Assembly (NCBI RefSeq): GCF_947495255.1
Contig: NZ_CANLYI010000012.1
Coordinates: 1-64,000 of the forward strand
Origin: an uncultured Winogradskyella sp.
GTDB taxonomy: Bacteria; Bacteroidota; Bacteroidia; Flavobacteriales; Flavobacteriaceae
Length of the DNA stretch: 64,000 nt
Reading direction: 5' to 3'
Shown: piece after piece, positions 47,168-57,169 of the stretch
Layout: each line of letters starts with the position of its first letter
Numbering within the stretch: position 1 is the stretch's first letter
Made by a program: the position numbers and the translations under genes
The notes under the pieces: model-generated
Told to the model about the DNA's origin: nothing
The model's database searches: none
The model's input: the letters and a program-made list of their open reading frames with translations, nothing else

Positions 47168-48784
47168 TTATTGCACCTCACCACCTACAACAGTCTTCAA
47201 CACCTTAATATTAGGAATCGCTTTAGCTTCAACTGTCATAATATCTTGATCTAAGATGATGAAATCTGCAAATTTCCCAACTTCAATACTTCCTTTTTCG
47301 TTTTCTTCAAAATTAGAATAAGCTGCCCAAATAGTCATTCCTTTTAAAGCTTGTTCTCTAGTTAAAGCATTTTCTATTTGAAAACCGCCTTCTGGATATT
47401 GTTCTAAATCTTGTCTAGCAACGGCTGCATAAAACGTTAAAAACGGACTTACTTGCTCTACCGGAAAATCGGTACCTAATGCTACTTTTCCGTAAGCTTC
47501 TAATAATTGTTTGTAGGCATACGCACCTTTTATACGTTCTGCTCCTACTCTATCTTCTGCCCAATACATATCGCTTGTTGCATGTGTTGGTTGAATAGAT
47601 GGCATTACATTTTTATACAAATCAAAATCCTGAGCAGATACAATTTGTGCATGTTCTACTCGCCAACGTCTGTCGTCTTTTCCTTTTAAAACTTTATTGT
47701 ATGTTTCTAAAACGGCTCTGTTTGCTGAATCTCCAATGGCATGCGTATTCATTTGAAACTCTGAATTTGCAATGCGTTCTGCAGATTTTTTTAAGGTTTC
47801 TAAATCGGTAACCAATAAGCCTAAATGACCTGGTTTATCAGAATATGGTTCTTTAAGCATAGCTCCTCTAGAACCAAGTGCGCCATCTGCATAAAACTTA
47901 AATGAACGTACATTAAGTCGGTCTGTTTTTGTGATACCTTTATTTAAAAAGTAATCTAAGTTGTCTTCGGAATAAGATACCATCGCGTATATGCGCATTT
48001 TTAATTTTCCTGATTCTTGAAGATTTTCTATAATTTCTATAGACTCTTTACTTAATCCTGCATCATCAACCGTTGTTAAACCCAAATCAAAACATATTTT
48101 CTGTGCTTCTAATAAGGCTTTAGTTTGGTCTAATTTTGTAGGCTTTGGCCAATAATCCATTACCAATTCTTCTGCATTATCGATTAAAATTCCTGTAAGC
48201 TTTCCGTTTTCAACAACGACTTCTCCACCATCAATTTTAGAATTTTTAGTGACTTTACCTAAATCTAAAGCAGCTTGATTTGCTAATATGGCATGGCCAT
48301 CAATACGTATTAAAGCAATAGGTGTATTCGGAAATAATTTATCTAATAAAGTTTTATTTGGAAATTCTTTTTCTTCCCAATCATTTTGATCCCATCCTCT
48401 TCCTAATATAAATTCATTATGTTTTTCATTCTGAAAGTCTAAAACGCGTTTTACAACATCCTCAAAACTTTTTGTACCAACCAAATCGACTGCTTGTTGA
48501 TTAAATCCTAAACCTAAGAAATGACAATGTGCATCTATAAAACCTGGTAAAAGGGTTTTACCATTAGCGTTAAGCGTATCAATGGCTTTATATTTATCAT
48601 TAATTTCTGAAGTTGAACCAACAGCTATTATTTTACCATCTTTTACAGCAAAAGATTCAGCTTTACTAAAGTCATTATCTACTGTATAAATGTTTGCATT
48701 AGTAACAATTAAATCGGCTTGTTGTTTGTCTTTTTGACATGCGAAGATTGTAAGTAATGTTAGAATGGATATTAATTTCTTCAT
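47168..48784 (-). CDS. Amidohydrolase lipoprotein (YtcJ-like)
   Basis: A 538-residue metal-dependent hydrolase with a lipoprotein signal (TIFAC, C16). It has an N-terminal composite beta domain, the metal-binding DAHCHF, the TIM-barrel motifs HAIGDSANRA, EHAQIVS and GTDFPVE, and a C-terminal beta domain. It fits the exoenzyme/YtcJ group that hydrolyses C-N bonds; the substrate is not known. The lipid anchor puts it in the periplasm or at the surface. It is followed by the TonB-C-like lipoprotein gene. Confidence 0.9.
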   Translation of the reverse strand: MKKLISILTLLTIFACQKDKQQADLIVTNANIYTVDNDFSKAESFAVKDGKIIAVGSTSEINDKYKAIDTLNANGKTLLPGFIDAHCHFLGLGFNQQAVDLVGTKSFEDVVKRVLDFQNEKHNEFILGRGWDQNDWEEKEFPNKTLLDKLFPNTPIALIRIDGHAILANQAALDLGKVTKNSKIDGGEVVVENGKLTGILIDNAEELVMDYWPKPTKLDQTKALLEAQKICFDLGLTTVDDAGLSKESIEIIENLQESGKLKMRIYAMVSYSEDNLDYFLNKGITKTDRLNVRSFKFYADGALGSRGAMLKEPYSDKPGHLGLLVTDLETLKKSAERIANSEFQMNTHAIGDSANRAVLETYNKVLKGKDDRRWRVEHAQIVSAQDFDLYKNVMPSIQPTHATSDMYWAEDRVGAERIKGAYAYKQLLEAYGKVALGTDFPVEQVSPFLTFYAAVARQDLEQYPEGGFQIENALTREQALKGMTIWAAYSNFEENEKGSIEVGKFADFIILDQDIMTVEAKAIPNIKVLKTVVGGEVQ

Positions 48785-48816
48785 AAGGATTGGTTTATAA
48801 GCATTGTAAAAATAAG

Positions 48817-48844
48817 AAAAGCGTTCCGGATTTGGAACGCTTTT
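48817..48844. terminator. Terminator after the beta-barrel gene
   Basis: AAAAGCGTTCC and GGAACGCTTTT form an 11-bp perfect stem with a 6-nt loop (GGATTT). It sits between the barrel gene stop and the amidohydrolase start and would end the TPR/barrel operon. Confidence 0.9.
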
Positions 48845-48896
48845 ATATATAACAAAGAAAGAGGTTGCCTAATTAAGTTCGCAATACCTATTCTAT

Positions 48897-50618
48897 TTAA
48901 AAATCAAACTGGTAAGTTGCTCCAGCCAATACCTGAATACCTTGAACTGGGAAATTTAACCAACGGTCATAATCTTGGTTAAAAATGTTATTCGCTTTTG
49001 CAAAGAAGGATAATTGGTCATTTAATTTATAACCAACATGTGCATTAAGGTCGAAGTAACTGTCTAAGCTTTCTCTTGTTGCAATTGGTAAAGAAAACAG
49101 AGTATTTACTATTCTTTCGTCTTTACGTTCACCAACAAAATATCCACTAGCTCCTGCAAACCATTGTTCTGAAATTTGATAATCTAAAAATATAGATGCT
49201 TCTAAATCTGGTAAGTTCCATGCTTGCGCTTGATCTTTCGTATCATAAGCAAAATATTCTCCTTTAATTCCTAAAGAAAAATTTCTATTGACATCAACAT
49301 TCAATTCACCAGAAATAGAGAACGTTGTTATATTATCGTAAACGACACCAAATGAATTTCCGTATTGGTAATCTTCTGTTGGTGTAGCAAGGGCATCATT
49401 AGATTTATATAATGCTTTATCTTTTTCTGAGCCATAATTACCTCTTACATTATAACTCACGTTATTAGTTAATTTTCCTTTAACACCAACAAAAGCTATA
49501 AATTGTTGATTGGTCGGAGCTATAGAAAGTGTAGGCGATACAAACGGATTAATATTTGCGAAATCATAATATGAATTCTGAACCACTTCACCCGTTAAAC
49601 CACCATAACCAATTAAAAGTTCATCCACTAAACGGTAAGACGCTTCAACATTTGGATGAATATAAAATTTACTTTTACTCAATTCTGTATCATTAAGGTA
49701 CGTTAATCGTACGCCTAAATTAAGTGTTAAATCATCCTTATTTAATTGGTACGAAGGTGCTAAACCAAACATAAAATTACCATAATTTAATTCTGCTATT
49801 CCGTTGTAATCCGTATCAAAACTTCCTGCTATTCCGTCTAAAAACACCTCAGCATCAATATCTGCATCTCTTATAGAAACTTCAAAATTTGTATTTGCCA
49901 TAAAACGATTTTCACCAGAACTTCTGTCATCTCCAAAACGTCTAAAACGAATGCTAGCATCTTTAACAAGAGCATCATTAAAATTAATTTTTCCACCAAT
50001 ATTAAAACTTGTGTAATTATGTTTTGGGTCAATAACATCTGCTTCTGCTTGCCCAAAATAATCTTGTGGCAAACCATACCAATTATAAGTTTGTAAATCA
50101 AAACCTCCATCTACTTTCCATGTAAAGTCTCTTAGGTTTTTAGTGTAGTGTGCATTCAGTTTTGTTTTAGAAAAATTATCGTCTAATAATAAATCATCAA
50201 TTCCACCTTGTGAGGAATGGTGACTAAAATAACCACCAACATTCTCATCTCTACTTAACTCATGGTTTAAATACACTTCACCCAAAATAGTTGTATAAGT
50301 CCCAATACCTAGTGATGCATAATTATCGTATAACTTAACAGCTTTAACTTTATCTACAGTTGCCGCTTTTCCTTTTGCTGGTGTAAATGTAGAAGCTACG
50401 GGAATTGAGAAAATATTATATTTTATTTCCTTTTTCTTCACTGCGTTGGAGTCATTCAATTTTGGATTATCCTTAATTTTAAAGGCATCTGAAATTGTTG
50501 GCTTATATGGCTTAATAACATTAACCGTTTGATCTGCTATAGTATCTTTTTCTTGAGCAACCAAACAAGCAAGACTACTTGATATGGTTAGTATAAAAAT
50601 TAAAAACTTGATTTTCAT
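48897..50618 (-). CDS. TonB-receptor-like outer-membrane beta-barrel without plug
   Basis: A 573-residue protein with a signal peptide (1-21) and then alternating aromatic/charged beta strands to a C-terminal strand ending in Phe (GATYQFDF), the outer-membrane insertion signal. The C-terminal FFAKANNIFNQDYDRW motif is shared with TonB-dependent receptors, but there is no room for a full plug domain. It is 61 bp downstream of the large TPR gene. This pair is conserved in Flavobacteriia as I recall it; function is unknown but envelope-related. Confidence 0.85.
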   Translation of the reverse strand: MKIKFLIFILTISSSLACLVAQEKDTIADQTVNVIKPYKPTISDAFKIKDNPKLNDSNAVKKKEIKYNIFSIPVASTFTPAKGKAATVDKVKAVKLYDNYASLGIGTYTTILGEVYLNHELSRDENVGGYFSHHSSQGGIDDLLLDDNFSKTKLNAHYTKNLRDFTWKVDGGFDLQTYNWYGLPQDYFGQAEADVIDPKHNYTSFNIGGKINFNDALVKDASIRFRRFGDDRSSGENRFMANTNFEVSIRDADIDAEVFLDGIAGSFDTDYNGIAELNYGNFMFGLAPSYQLNKDDLTLNLGVRLTYLNDTELSKSKFYIHPNVEASYRLVDELLIGYGGLTGEVVQNSYYDFANINPFVSPTLSIAPTNQQFIAFVGVKGKLTNNVSYNVRGNYGSEKDKALYKSNDALATPTEDYQYGNSFGVVYDNITTFSISGELNVDVNRNFSLGIKGEYFAYDTKDQAQAWNLPDLEASIFLDYQISEQWFAGASGYFVGERKDERIVNTLFSLPIATRESLDSYFDLNAHVGYKLNDQLSFFAKANNIFNQDYDRWLNFPVQGIQVLAGATYQFDF

Positions 50619-50657
50619 TTTATATGTTTTGATTTGAATTTGCTTTGACTAGGAGAC

Positions 50658-50673
50658 CCCTTTTTTCAAAGGG
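50658..50673. promoter_or_regulatory. Intercistronic hairpin between TPR and barrel genes
   Basis: CCCTTT-TTTC-AAAGGG forms a 6-bp stem just past the TPR stop. Without a strong U-run it is more likely to protect or process mRNA than to stop it. Confidence 0.4.
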
Positions 50674-50679
50674 ACTGTT

Positions 50680-53600
50680 TTAGTCTTCAGTTTCAATTGA
50701 TGAATTCGTTTTTGCTTCTTCTAATTTTATTTTGTTTAATTCTTGTTGCGCTTCATTTACAACCTCTGTAAAATCTGGGAAGTTGCTAATCACACTTTCT
50801 AATATGTATGTCGCTTGGAAGGCATCACCTAAAGCATAGAAGTTTTTAGCCATAACCACCAAACCTTTGGCACTAAACAATTTATAGCTTCCGTAATCTT
50901 TAGCTAATTTTTGAATCACAGTGTTTGAAGCTTCATAATCACCTGCTTTGCTTTTAAAATATCCATTATAGAATAAAGCTTCTGCAGCTACGCTTCCTGT
51001 TGCTAATTTTTCAACCTCAGCATAAGCCGTTTTGGCTTTAGATTCGTTTCCTATTTTAATGGCAGAACGTGCAATGGTTAATTTAGCATCGCTTTTTACT
51101 TTGTTATCTAAATTAGCATTACTCAATACTTTCTCTGCATAACTTTCTGCTTTTGCAAAATCTTCTGTTTGGTAGTACGCATTCATTAAATTAGATTGCG
51201 CGTAGATTACATTCTGAGGATAATCTGCTTCAAGCTCTAAACCTTTTAAAACTGGTATGGCTTTCTCCCAATTAGAATTACTTAAATAGATTTCACAAAG
51301 TTTAACAGTTGCCTGTTCTGTATATTCAGATTTTGGAGCCTCAACAACCGCTTTATAATGAGGTTGTGCGTTTTCTAATAAGTCCTTCTTATAATATAAT
51401 TGTGCTACATAGAAATGGGCTTTTAAACTGTGAATACCGTTTGGAAACTCATTTAAATATTTATTAAATTGACGAATAGCTTTATCCGTATCATTATCTA
51501 AATACGGCTTTTCTGCTGCTAAATAAGTGGTGTTATCTAAATCTACATCAGTAACCTCAACATAATCTAAAGTCCTAACCCAAGTAGCATATTCATCTAC
51601 GCGACCTAAATCGATATAAATTAAACGCACTGTTGAAACTGCCTGAACTGCTTCACCAGAACCTGGAAAATCTGTCGCTACTTTTTTGAATTTACTTAGT
51701 GCGCGTTCATTGTCATTGCCATTGTAATACACCAAACCTTGTCTTAATAAAGCTTTAGATGTAAATGCGCTTCTGCTGTATTCAGAATTTAGGCGATCAT
51801 ACGTTTGCATCGCTTTATCGGTGTCGTTTGCTTTAACATAAGAATTTGCTAACTCGTACATGGCATCATCTCGCAAAGCAGATTTAGGATAATCACTAAT
51901 AAATGATTTTAATTCTGAAATTTTAGAAGACCCTTTTCCTAAATATCCTTCGCTCATAGCAATTTGAAATGCGGCATAATCAGTTTCAATCTTATTAATC
52001 TTAATCGCTTTTTTATAAGCTGAAATAGCATCGTTATAATTACTAGAAACAAAATAACCATCTGCTAATCTTAAATAAGCATCATTTTGACGCAATTGAT
52101 CGCTTGACTTGGTTTTGATGAATTTTTCAAAATAACTAGATGCGTTTGTATAATCCTTCAACTTAAAATACGTGTAAGCTAAATTGTAATTAAGGTTTTC
52201 ATATTCTACTAAACTAGAAGCTTCACTTAAACCTGCAAATTGTTTAAAACCAATAAGCGCATCATTATAATTGGTTAAATTGTATTCTGTTTCAGCTTTC
52301 CAAAAGGTTGCTTTCGCCACAAAAACTGGATCTCTTGGTTCTTTTAATGAACTCTTAAATAAAGCTAATGCTTCATTGTACTTATTTTCATTATATAATT
52401 CTACGGCTCTAAAAAATGCTACTTTTTGATAAGCTGCTTTGTTTTCAAAACTATTTTTACCTTTTAAAAGTTCTAAGGCTTCCTTGTAGTTTTTAGATGT
52501 GATGTAAGAATCGATTAAAAGCGTTTCGACTTCATCTTTAAATCCAGATTCAGGATATTGATTTAAGTAACCTGTTAAAACTTGCGGAATGGATTGGTAT
52601 GGATTTCCAATTTCATAACTAATCTTAGCGTAATTTAGCCAAGCATCTTCCTGAATTTTTAAATCATAATCCATTTGAGACGCATTTCTAAAAGCATTTA
52701 ATGCTTCTTGCTTTTTATCTAAATTGATATAGCTTTCTCCTAAATGGTAATACGCATTCTGTGCTACGGAATTATCGCCTCCAATAATTTTATTGAATTC
52801 TGAAATAGCACTTTCAAAATCATTCTGCTTGTAATAGGCATAACCTAATTGGTAATAATCTGTATTACTCCATTTTCTATCCTTGCCTTTGTAGTCTTTT
52901 AGATAAGGTATAGCAGCTTCATATTGCCCAAGATTAAAAAAACTCTCACCAATAATTTTTGATAATTCAGACTTTTCAGCTGCATTACTTTTTGGTAATT
53001 GCTCATTCGCTAATTCTATGGCTTTATCAAACTTTCCTAATTTAAAATTTAAGTCGGCTTGGTAGTAAGATAATTTCTCTTTGTATTTTTCATTGTCACT
53101 GACTTGGTCAAAATACTCGTTAGCTGTATCGTAATCATCACCTTGATATGCTAAAAACCCAATATAATATTTAGCTTGCGAACCATATTCTTCAGAATTT
53201 ACAACTCTGTTTAAGTATTTGGTTGCTTCCTTCTCGTCTTTAGTAGAATACAAGGAATAGCCATAATTAAAGTTGAAACGTTCCTTTTCTGCACGTGCCA
53301 TGCTTCTTTCATCTACGCGCTCGTACCATTTACGCGCATACGCATATTTTCCGTTGTTAAAATAATAGTCTGCAACATCTAAAAAAGCTGTATTTCTTTT
53401 AGTGCTTGTTGGATATTCATCAACAAAATTGGTAATTAAATCGTCTGCATTTTTCTGATTTAAACGCACTGCACAATTGGCAATGTAATACGCACAATCA
53501 GATTGTATGGTAATATCGTTTGTATCGTCTTTAACATCGTCGAACAAAGACTGAGCAGCCTTGTATTGCTTGTTGTTATATAAAGTTAATGCTTTTTGAT

Positions 53601-53700
53601 AGTCTTGTAAATCGCTAGTATAAACGGCAGATTTCTGTGCCATTCCTAGAGAAGTAAAAACTAGAAAAACGATGATTAACTGTCTTTTAAGTAACATCAT
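50680..53700 (-). CDS. Large tetratricopeptide-repeat protein
   Basis: A 1006-residue exported protein: signal peptide (1-21, SLGMAQ) followed by about 20 TPR units along the full length (for example QKALTLYNNKQYKAAQSLF, AISEFNKIIG, YLNEFPNGIHSLKAHFYVAQLYY). It is likely a periplasmic or outer-membrane scaffold. It is transcribed before the plug-less barrel gene, so the two products likely work together. A TATATTTG box lies upstream. Confidence 0.9.
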   Translation of the reverse strand: MMLLKRQLIIVFLVFTSLGMAQKSAVYTSDLQDYQKALTLYNNKQYKAAQSLFDDVKDDTNDITIQSDCAYYIANCAVRLNQKNADDLITNFVDEYPTSTKRNTAFLDVADYYFNNGKYAYARKWYERVDERSMARAEKERFNFNYGYSLYSTKDEKEATKYLNRVVNSEEYGSQAKYYIGFLAYQGDDYDTANEYFDQVSDNEKYKEKLSYYQADLNFKLGKFDKAIELANEQLPKSNAAEKSELSKIIGESFFNLGQYEAAIPYLKDYKGKDRKWSNTDYYQLGYAYYKQNDFESAISEFNKIIGGDNSVAQNAYYHLGESYINLDKKQEALNAFRNASQMDYDLKIQEDAWLNYAKISYEIGNPYQSIPQVLTGYLNQYPESGFKDEVETLLIDSYITSKNYKEALELLKGKNSFENKAAYQKVAFFRAVELYNENKYNEALALFKSSLKEPRDPVFVAKATFWKAETEYNLTNYNDALIGFKQFAGLSEASSLVEYENLNYNLAYTYFKLKDYTNASSYFEKFIKTKSSDQLRQNDAYLRLADGYFVSSNYNDAISAYKKAIKINKIETDYAAFQIAMSEGYLGKGSSKISELKSFISDYPKSALRDDAMYELANSYVKANDTDKAMQTYDRLNSEYSRSAFTSKALLRQGLVYYNGNDNERALSKFKKVATDFPGSGEAVQAVSTVRLIYIDLGRVDEYATWVRTLDYVEVTDVDLDNTTYLAAEKPYLDNDTDKAIRQFNKYLNEFPNGIHSLKAHFYVAQLYYKKDLLENAQPHYKAVVEAPKSEYTEQATVKLCEIYLSNSNWEKAIPVLKGLELEADYPQNVIYAQSNLMNAYYQTEDFAKAESYAEKVLSNANLDNKVKSDAKLTIARSAIKIGNESKAKTAYAEVEKLATGSVAAEALFYNGYFKSKAGDYEASNTVIQKLAKDYGSYKLFSAKGLVVMAKNFYALGDAFQATYILESVISNFPDFTEVVNEAQQELNKIKLEEAKTNSSIETED

Positions 53701-53735
53701 TAGTTATCTATTTAATTGATGATTTAATTTAAGTT

Positions 53736-53743
53736 CAAATATA
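53736..53743 (-). promoter_or_regulatory. -7 box of the TPR/barrel operon
   Basis: TATATTTG on the minus strand, 36-43 bp before the ATG. No matched -33 TTG was found. Confidence 0.5.
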
Positions 53744-53838
53744 ATTATATACCAAATCTATAACGACAGAATTTGGTTATAATTATAAACGGAGTTATTA
53801 ATATTTGGTTGATTGTTGATAGTTTGTGTCTTTAGTGT

Positions 53839-55434
53839 TTAAAACAGCCAACTAAAAATTCGTTTAAAGAACTTTTTCTTTTCTGGCGTTTCAAATTCTA
53901 TTCTAAAAACGCCAAAATTATTAGAAGATTTTGTTGCTTTAGTATTGTGTAAAGGCCTTTGATATGTTGTTAATTCTAATGGAAATTCAACTTTAAAATT
54001 ATCTGTAAGTTTGCCAGATTTTGCTACAACGGTTCTATTTTCGATATCATAGATTTTGTAGGTTGTGTTTTCTTCAAGTTTAAATTCTTTAAAATCTATT
54101 TCAACTTTATTGGTTCCTTTACTTAAAATTGAAACATTAAAATGACTTGAATTATCTTGAAGCTTTTGAAGCTTAATAATCGGTTGTTCTTTAAAATCCT
54201 TTAATTGTTTTAATTCACTTTTAGTTTCAACATTATAAGTTTCTTGCCAATCTTTAAGCTTGTAATCTCGTTTTTTATTAATTCTGAATCCATTAAATTT
54301 TCTTGTGTAATAGCTATTGTTATTCATGTTTATTCCACGAGATTCTAAACCAGAAATAACACTTGGATTGTAATGAACGTAACCAGCATAAACCATATTA
54401 TTCTTAAATACAAGCGACTTAACCTGGGAGATATTTAACGCATTATTTTTACCGAAAATGAGATTGTTTTCTACTAAAACATCTTCAATTGGCGAATTTG
54501 CACTATAGCCTAACGTTAACGATGCTCCATGACCATAATTTTTAGAGTCATTAAAATCTACATTATGATATAATACATTATCTAAAACTTTAATATGCTT
54601 TGCAACGTTGATACCTTCTGCATCTTTTGATGCGATAATAAGGTTATCTACATATTTTGCTGAAGGTGAACCGTTGTTAAAAATAGTATTATTAGTAAGG
54701 GCTATATTTTTAACAAACTCAAATTTAGAGCCTGAAGATGCTGACCAAACCTCAATGCCTTTGTAATAATTATTAAAAATAAGGTTATTGTTAATCAGAC
54801 GTGTTTTATCACTTTGATTCTGAATATAAATACCAACACCATGACCTCTCGAGTCATTGTAACCATTATTATAAATTACACAATCTTGTATAATGGTTCC
54901 TCCTGTTGCTTTCCAGGAGCCAATACCAGAACCAGGAATATTGTGAATTACTAAATTCCTGAATTCACAATCTTCACCCTTGAGATGACTGATTCCGGTT
55001 GCAACATTGAAATTTTTATCAGATTTTGAACGTGAAAATTCACCTAAATATGTGATTTCAAAATTCTTAAAAATCACGTTTCCACCATTCACTTCTAAAA
55101 CCGAATGTGCTTTTTTACCAATGTTTCCATTTAAAATTACCTTCTCATTTAAATATGAAGACACTATAATTTTCTTATTCTTAATTGTAGAATGAATGGA
55201 ACTCTTATAACTTCCTGTATAAACGCCTTGGTGAAGCCAAATAATATCACCACCATTTATACGTTCTGTAGATTGTGACAAGGCAGTTTGTAAATCCCAT
55301 GGGTTATTTATGCTTCCGTTGCCTTCAGCAGTTCCTTTAGTAGAATTGCCATCTATTGGAAAGACATGAAACTCATTTTGAGCAAAACAAAATGCCGAAA
55401 TAAATACGATTAATAAACTGAATAGATTTTTCAT
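53839..55434 (-). CDS. Secreted right-handed beta-helix protein
   Basis: A 531-residue exported protein. The ATG at 55434 is chosen because it begins a clean signal peptide (MKNLFSLLIVFISAFCFAQ); an upstream ATG at 55470 would add 12 polar residues before it. The region about 60-360 is a ladder of parallel beta-helix rungs with Asn-rich turns (NNTIFNNG, NNLIFNN, NNMVYAG), the fold of pectate lyases and alginate lyases. The final part is a beta sandwich. No lyase or hydrolase active site was recognised, so a polysaccharide-binding or lyase role is only possible. Confidence 0.85.
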   Translation of the reverse strand: MKNLFSLLIVFISAFCFAQNEFHVFPIDGNSTKGTAEGNGSINNPWDLQTALSQSTERINGGDIIWLHQGVYTGSYKSSIHSTIKNKKIIVSSYLNEKVILNGNIGKKAHSVLEVNGGNVIFKNFEITYLGEFSRSKSDKNFNVATGISHLKGEDCEFRNLVIHNIPGSGIGSWKATGGTIIQDCVIYNNGYNDSRGHGVGIYIQNQSDKTRLINNNLIFNNYYKGIEVWSASSGSKFEFVKNIALTNNTIFNNGSPSAKYVDNLIIASKDAEGINVAKHIKVLDNVLYHNVDFNDSKNYGHGASLTLGYSANSPIEDVLVENNLIFGKNNALNISQVKSLVFKNNMVYAGYVHYNPSVISGLESRGINMNNNSYYTRKFNGFRINKKRDYKLKDWQETYNVETKSELKQLKDFKEQPIIKLQKLQDNSSHFNVSILSKGTNKVEIDFKEFKLEENTTYKIYDIENRTVVAKSGKLTDNFKVEFPLELTTYQRPLHNTKATKSSNNFGVFRIEFETPEKKKFFKRIFSWLF

Positions 55435-55534
55435 GGATGAAGGATTCCAATTACTATACCAATATATCATTTCAATTTGGGATTTGAGATTTTAAGCAAT
55501 ACATTTACACTTACCAAATATTTATATCAATAAT

Positions 55535-56218
55535 ATGTCTGAAACGGTTTTAGAGCTAAAAGATGCCACAATATATCAAGGTGATAGTATGGTGCTTTCT
55601 AATGTAAATTTTGAAATGCAAAAAGGCGATTTTGTTTACCTCATAGGCAAAACAGGAAGTGGTAAAAGTACGTTTATGAAAACACTTTATGGTGATTTAC
55701 AATTAACAGAAGGCGAAGGCTCTGTGGTCGATTTTAATCTAAAAACCATGAAGGAGAAAGACATTCCGTTTTTACGACGTAAGTTGGGTATTGTTTTTCA
55801 GGATTTTAAATTATTACCAGACCGAACAATTATTGGCAACTTAGAATTTGTTTTAAAAGCAACTGGCTGGAAAGAAAAAGACAGAATTAAAGACCAAATT
55901 GATGCTGTTTTAGATAAAGTTGCTATGAAAACTAAAGGCTTTAAGTATCCTCATGAACTTTCTGGCGGAGAACAACAACGCATTGCAATTGCAAGAGCTT
56001 TACTAAATGACCCAGAACTTATCTTAGCAGATGAGCCAACAGGAAATTTAGATCCACAGACAAGTATTGAAGTCATGGAAGTATTACAAGACATTAATAA
56101 AAATGGCAATACTATTTTAATGGCAACCCACGATTATGCTTTGCTTTTAAAATATCCGAGTAAAACTTTAAAATGTGACGAGAATAAGGTTTTTGAGGTG
56201 GTACAACGAAAGAGTTAA
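55535..56218 (+). CDS. ftsE: Cell-division ABC transporter ATPase FtsE
   Basis: A 227-residue ATPase with Walker A GKTGSGKST (38-46), Q-loop VFQDFKLLPDRT, signature LSGGEQQR, Walker B LILADEPTGNLDPQ and the switch histidine in ATHD. The FQDFKLLP motif is typical of FtsE. With FtsX it regulates peptidoglycan hydrolases at the division site. ftsX is not adjacent; in Bacteroidota the two are often apart. Its stop overlaps the stop of the convergent oxygenase gene by 4 bp. Confidence 0.93.
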   Translation: MSETVLELKDATIYQGDSMVLSNVNFEMQKGDFVYLIGKTGSGKSTFMKTLYGDLQLTEGEGSVVDFNLKTMKEKDIPFLRRKLGIVFQDFKLLPDRTIIGNLEFVLKATGWKEKDRIKDQIDAVLDKVAMKTKGFKYPHELSGGEQQRIAIARALLNDPELILADEPTGNLDPQTSIEVMEVLQDINKNGNTILMATHDYALLLKYPSKTLKCDENKVFEVVQRKS

Positions 56219-57051
56219 GACTCTTGTTCCTTTTTATAAATGTGGGGATTTTTCCTCACGCCTTTTTTAAATACTTTACGCACTAACATTCTAAGTTTAG
56301 CATCTGCATCTAAAATTATATTTTTAAAGGTTTCCTCTGGTCGACCTCTATATTTTGTAACATGAAATTTATCGGTTTCCTTTAATGAATCTGGACTAAA
56401 ATAGTAGTTTGAAATACAGCATCTTGAAGCCTCCTCTGAATTCACTTTATTTACAGAATGCCAAGACGTATCATGTGTAGCCATAACCACCAAACGGTTA
56501 AATTTACTTTCTACAACGATAGGGTTGTTTTTAGGTCCATTTGGCCATAGCTCTAGGTGTCCACCATTTTTAAGTTCCCAATTAGGTGTTACGTAATATA
56601 ATAGGTTAAGGACTCTCCAACGCTCTCGTTCAGCATCATGTGAATTATCTAAATGAGGATTCAAGAAATTTTGATTCGCCATTAATGACAAACCACCAGC
56701 ATAAAGAGAATTATCGGCATACAATGTTTCAATCTTACATATATCACCAATCAATGTCACAACACGTTCGTCTTGAAATGCATAAATTACTTTTTCGAGT
56801 AACGGATTATGCCTATCCATTTGAGCAGAGACATACTTATATTCTCTAATTGTATTTAAACATCGCATATCTTCTTTATTTGGAAAAACTTCAAAGCATG
56901 CTTTAACTATTTCTACTGACAATAAATCATCAATATAAAAATAGCCAATATTAGATTTTGATGCATTATAGGTCGATAAAATATCTGCTTTTTGAGCTTC
57001 TATTTTATCACAAATTTGATTGATAATTTCCTCGGAAGTAATATTCAACAT
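56215..57051 (-). CDS. 2-oxoglutarate/Fe(II)-dependent oxygenase
   Basis: A 278-residue prolyl-4-hydroxylase-like dioxygenase. The iron facial triad is H133-x-D135 (NPHLDNSH) and H198 (DTSWHSV); R210 follows at the place that binds 2-oxoglutarate. The product could hydroxylate a protein or small molecule, but the substrate is unknown. It stands at the left border of the polysaccharide locus, divergent from the KpsC-like gene 118 bp away, so a role in sugar or capsule decoration is possible but unproven. Confidence 0.87.
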   Translation of the reverse strand: MLNITSEEIINQICDKIEAQKADILSTYNASKSNIGYFYIDDLLSVEIVKACFEVFPNKEDMRCLNTIREYKYVSAQMDRHNPLLEKVIYAFQDERVVTLIGDICKIETLYADNSLYAGGLSLMANQNFLNPHLDNSHDAERERWRVLNLLYYVTPNWELKNGGHLELWPNGPKNNPIVVESKFNRLVVMATHDTSWHSVNKVNSEEASRCCISNYYFSPDSLKETDKFHVTKYRGRPEETFKNIILDADAKLRMLVRKVFKKGVRKNPHIYKKEQES

Positions 57052-57169
57052 ATACTGATTTAACGTTACAGCAAGATAAATTAATTTCGTTTAATGCTAA
57101 AGTCTTTGAGCTTCATTTATAATTTAATTACATTGTACTCTAATTAAAATTTTAGAGGTTTAGTATTAC

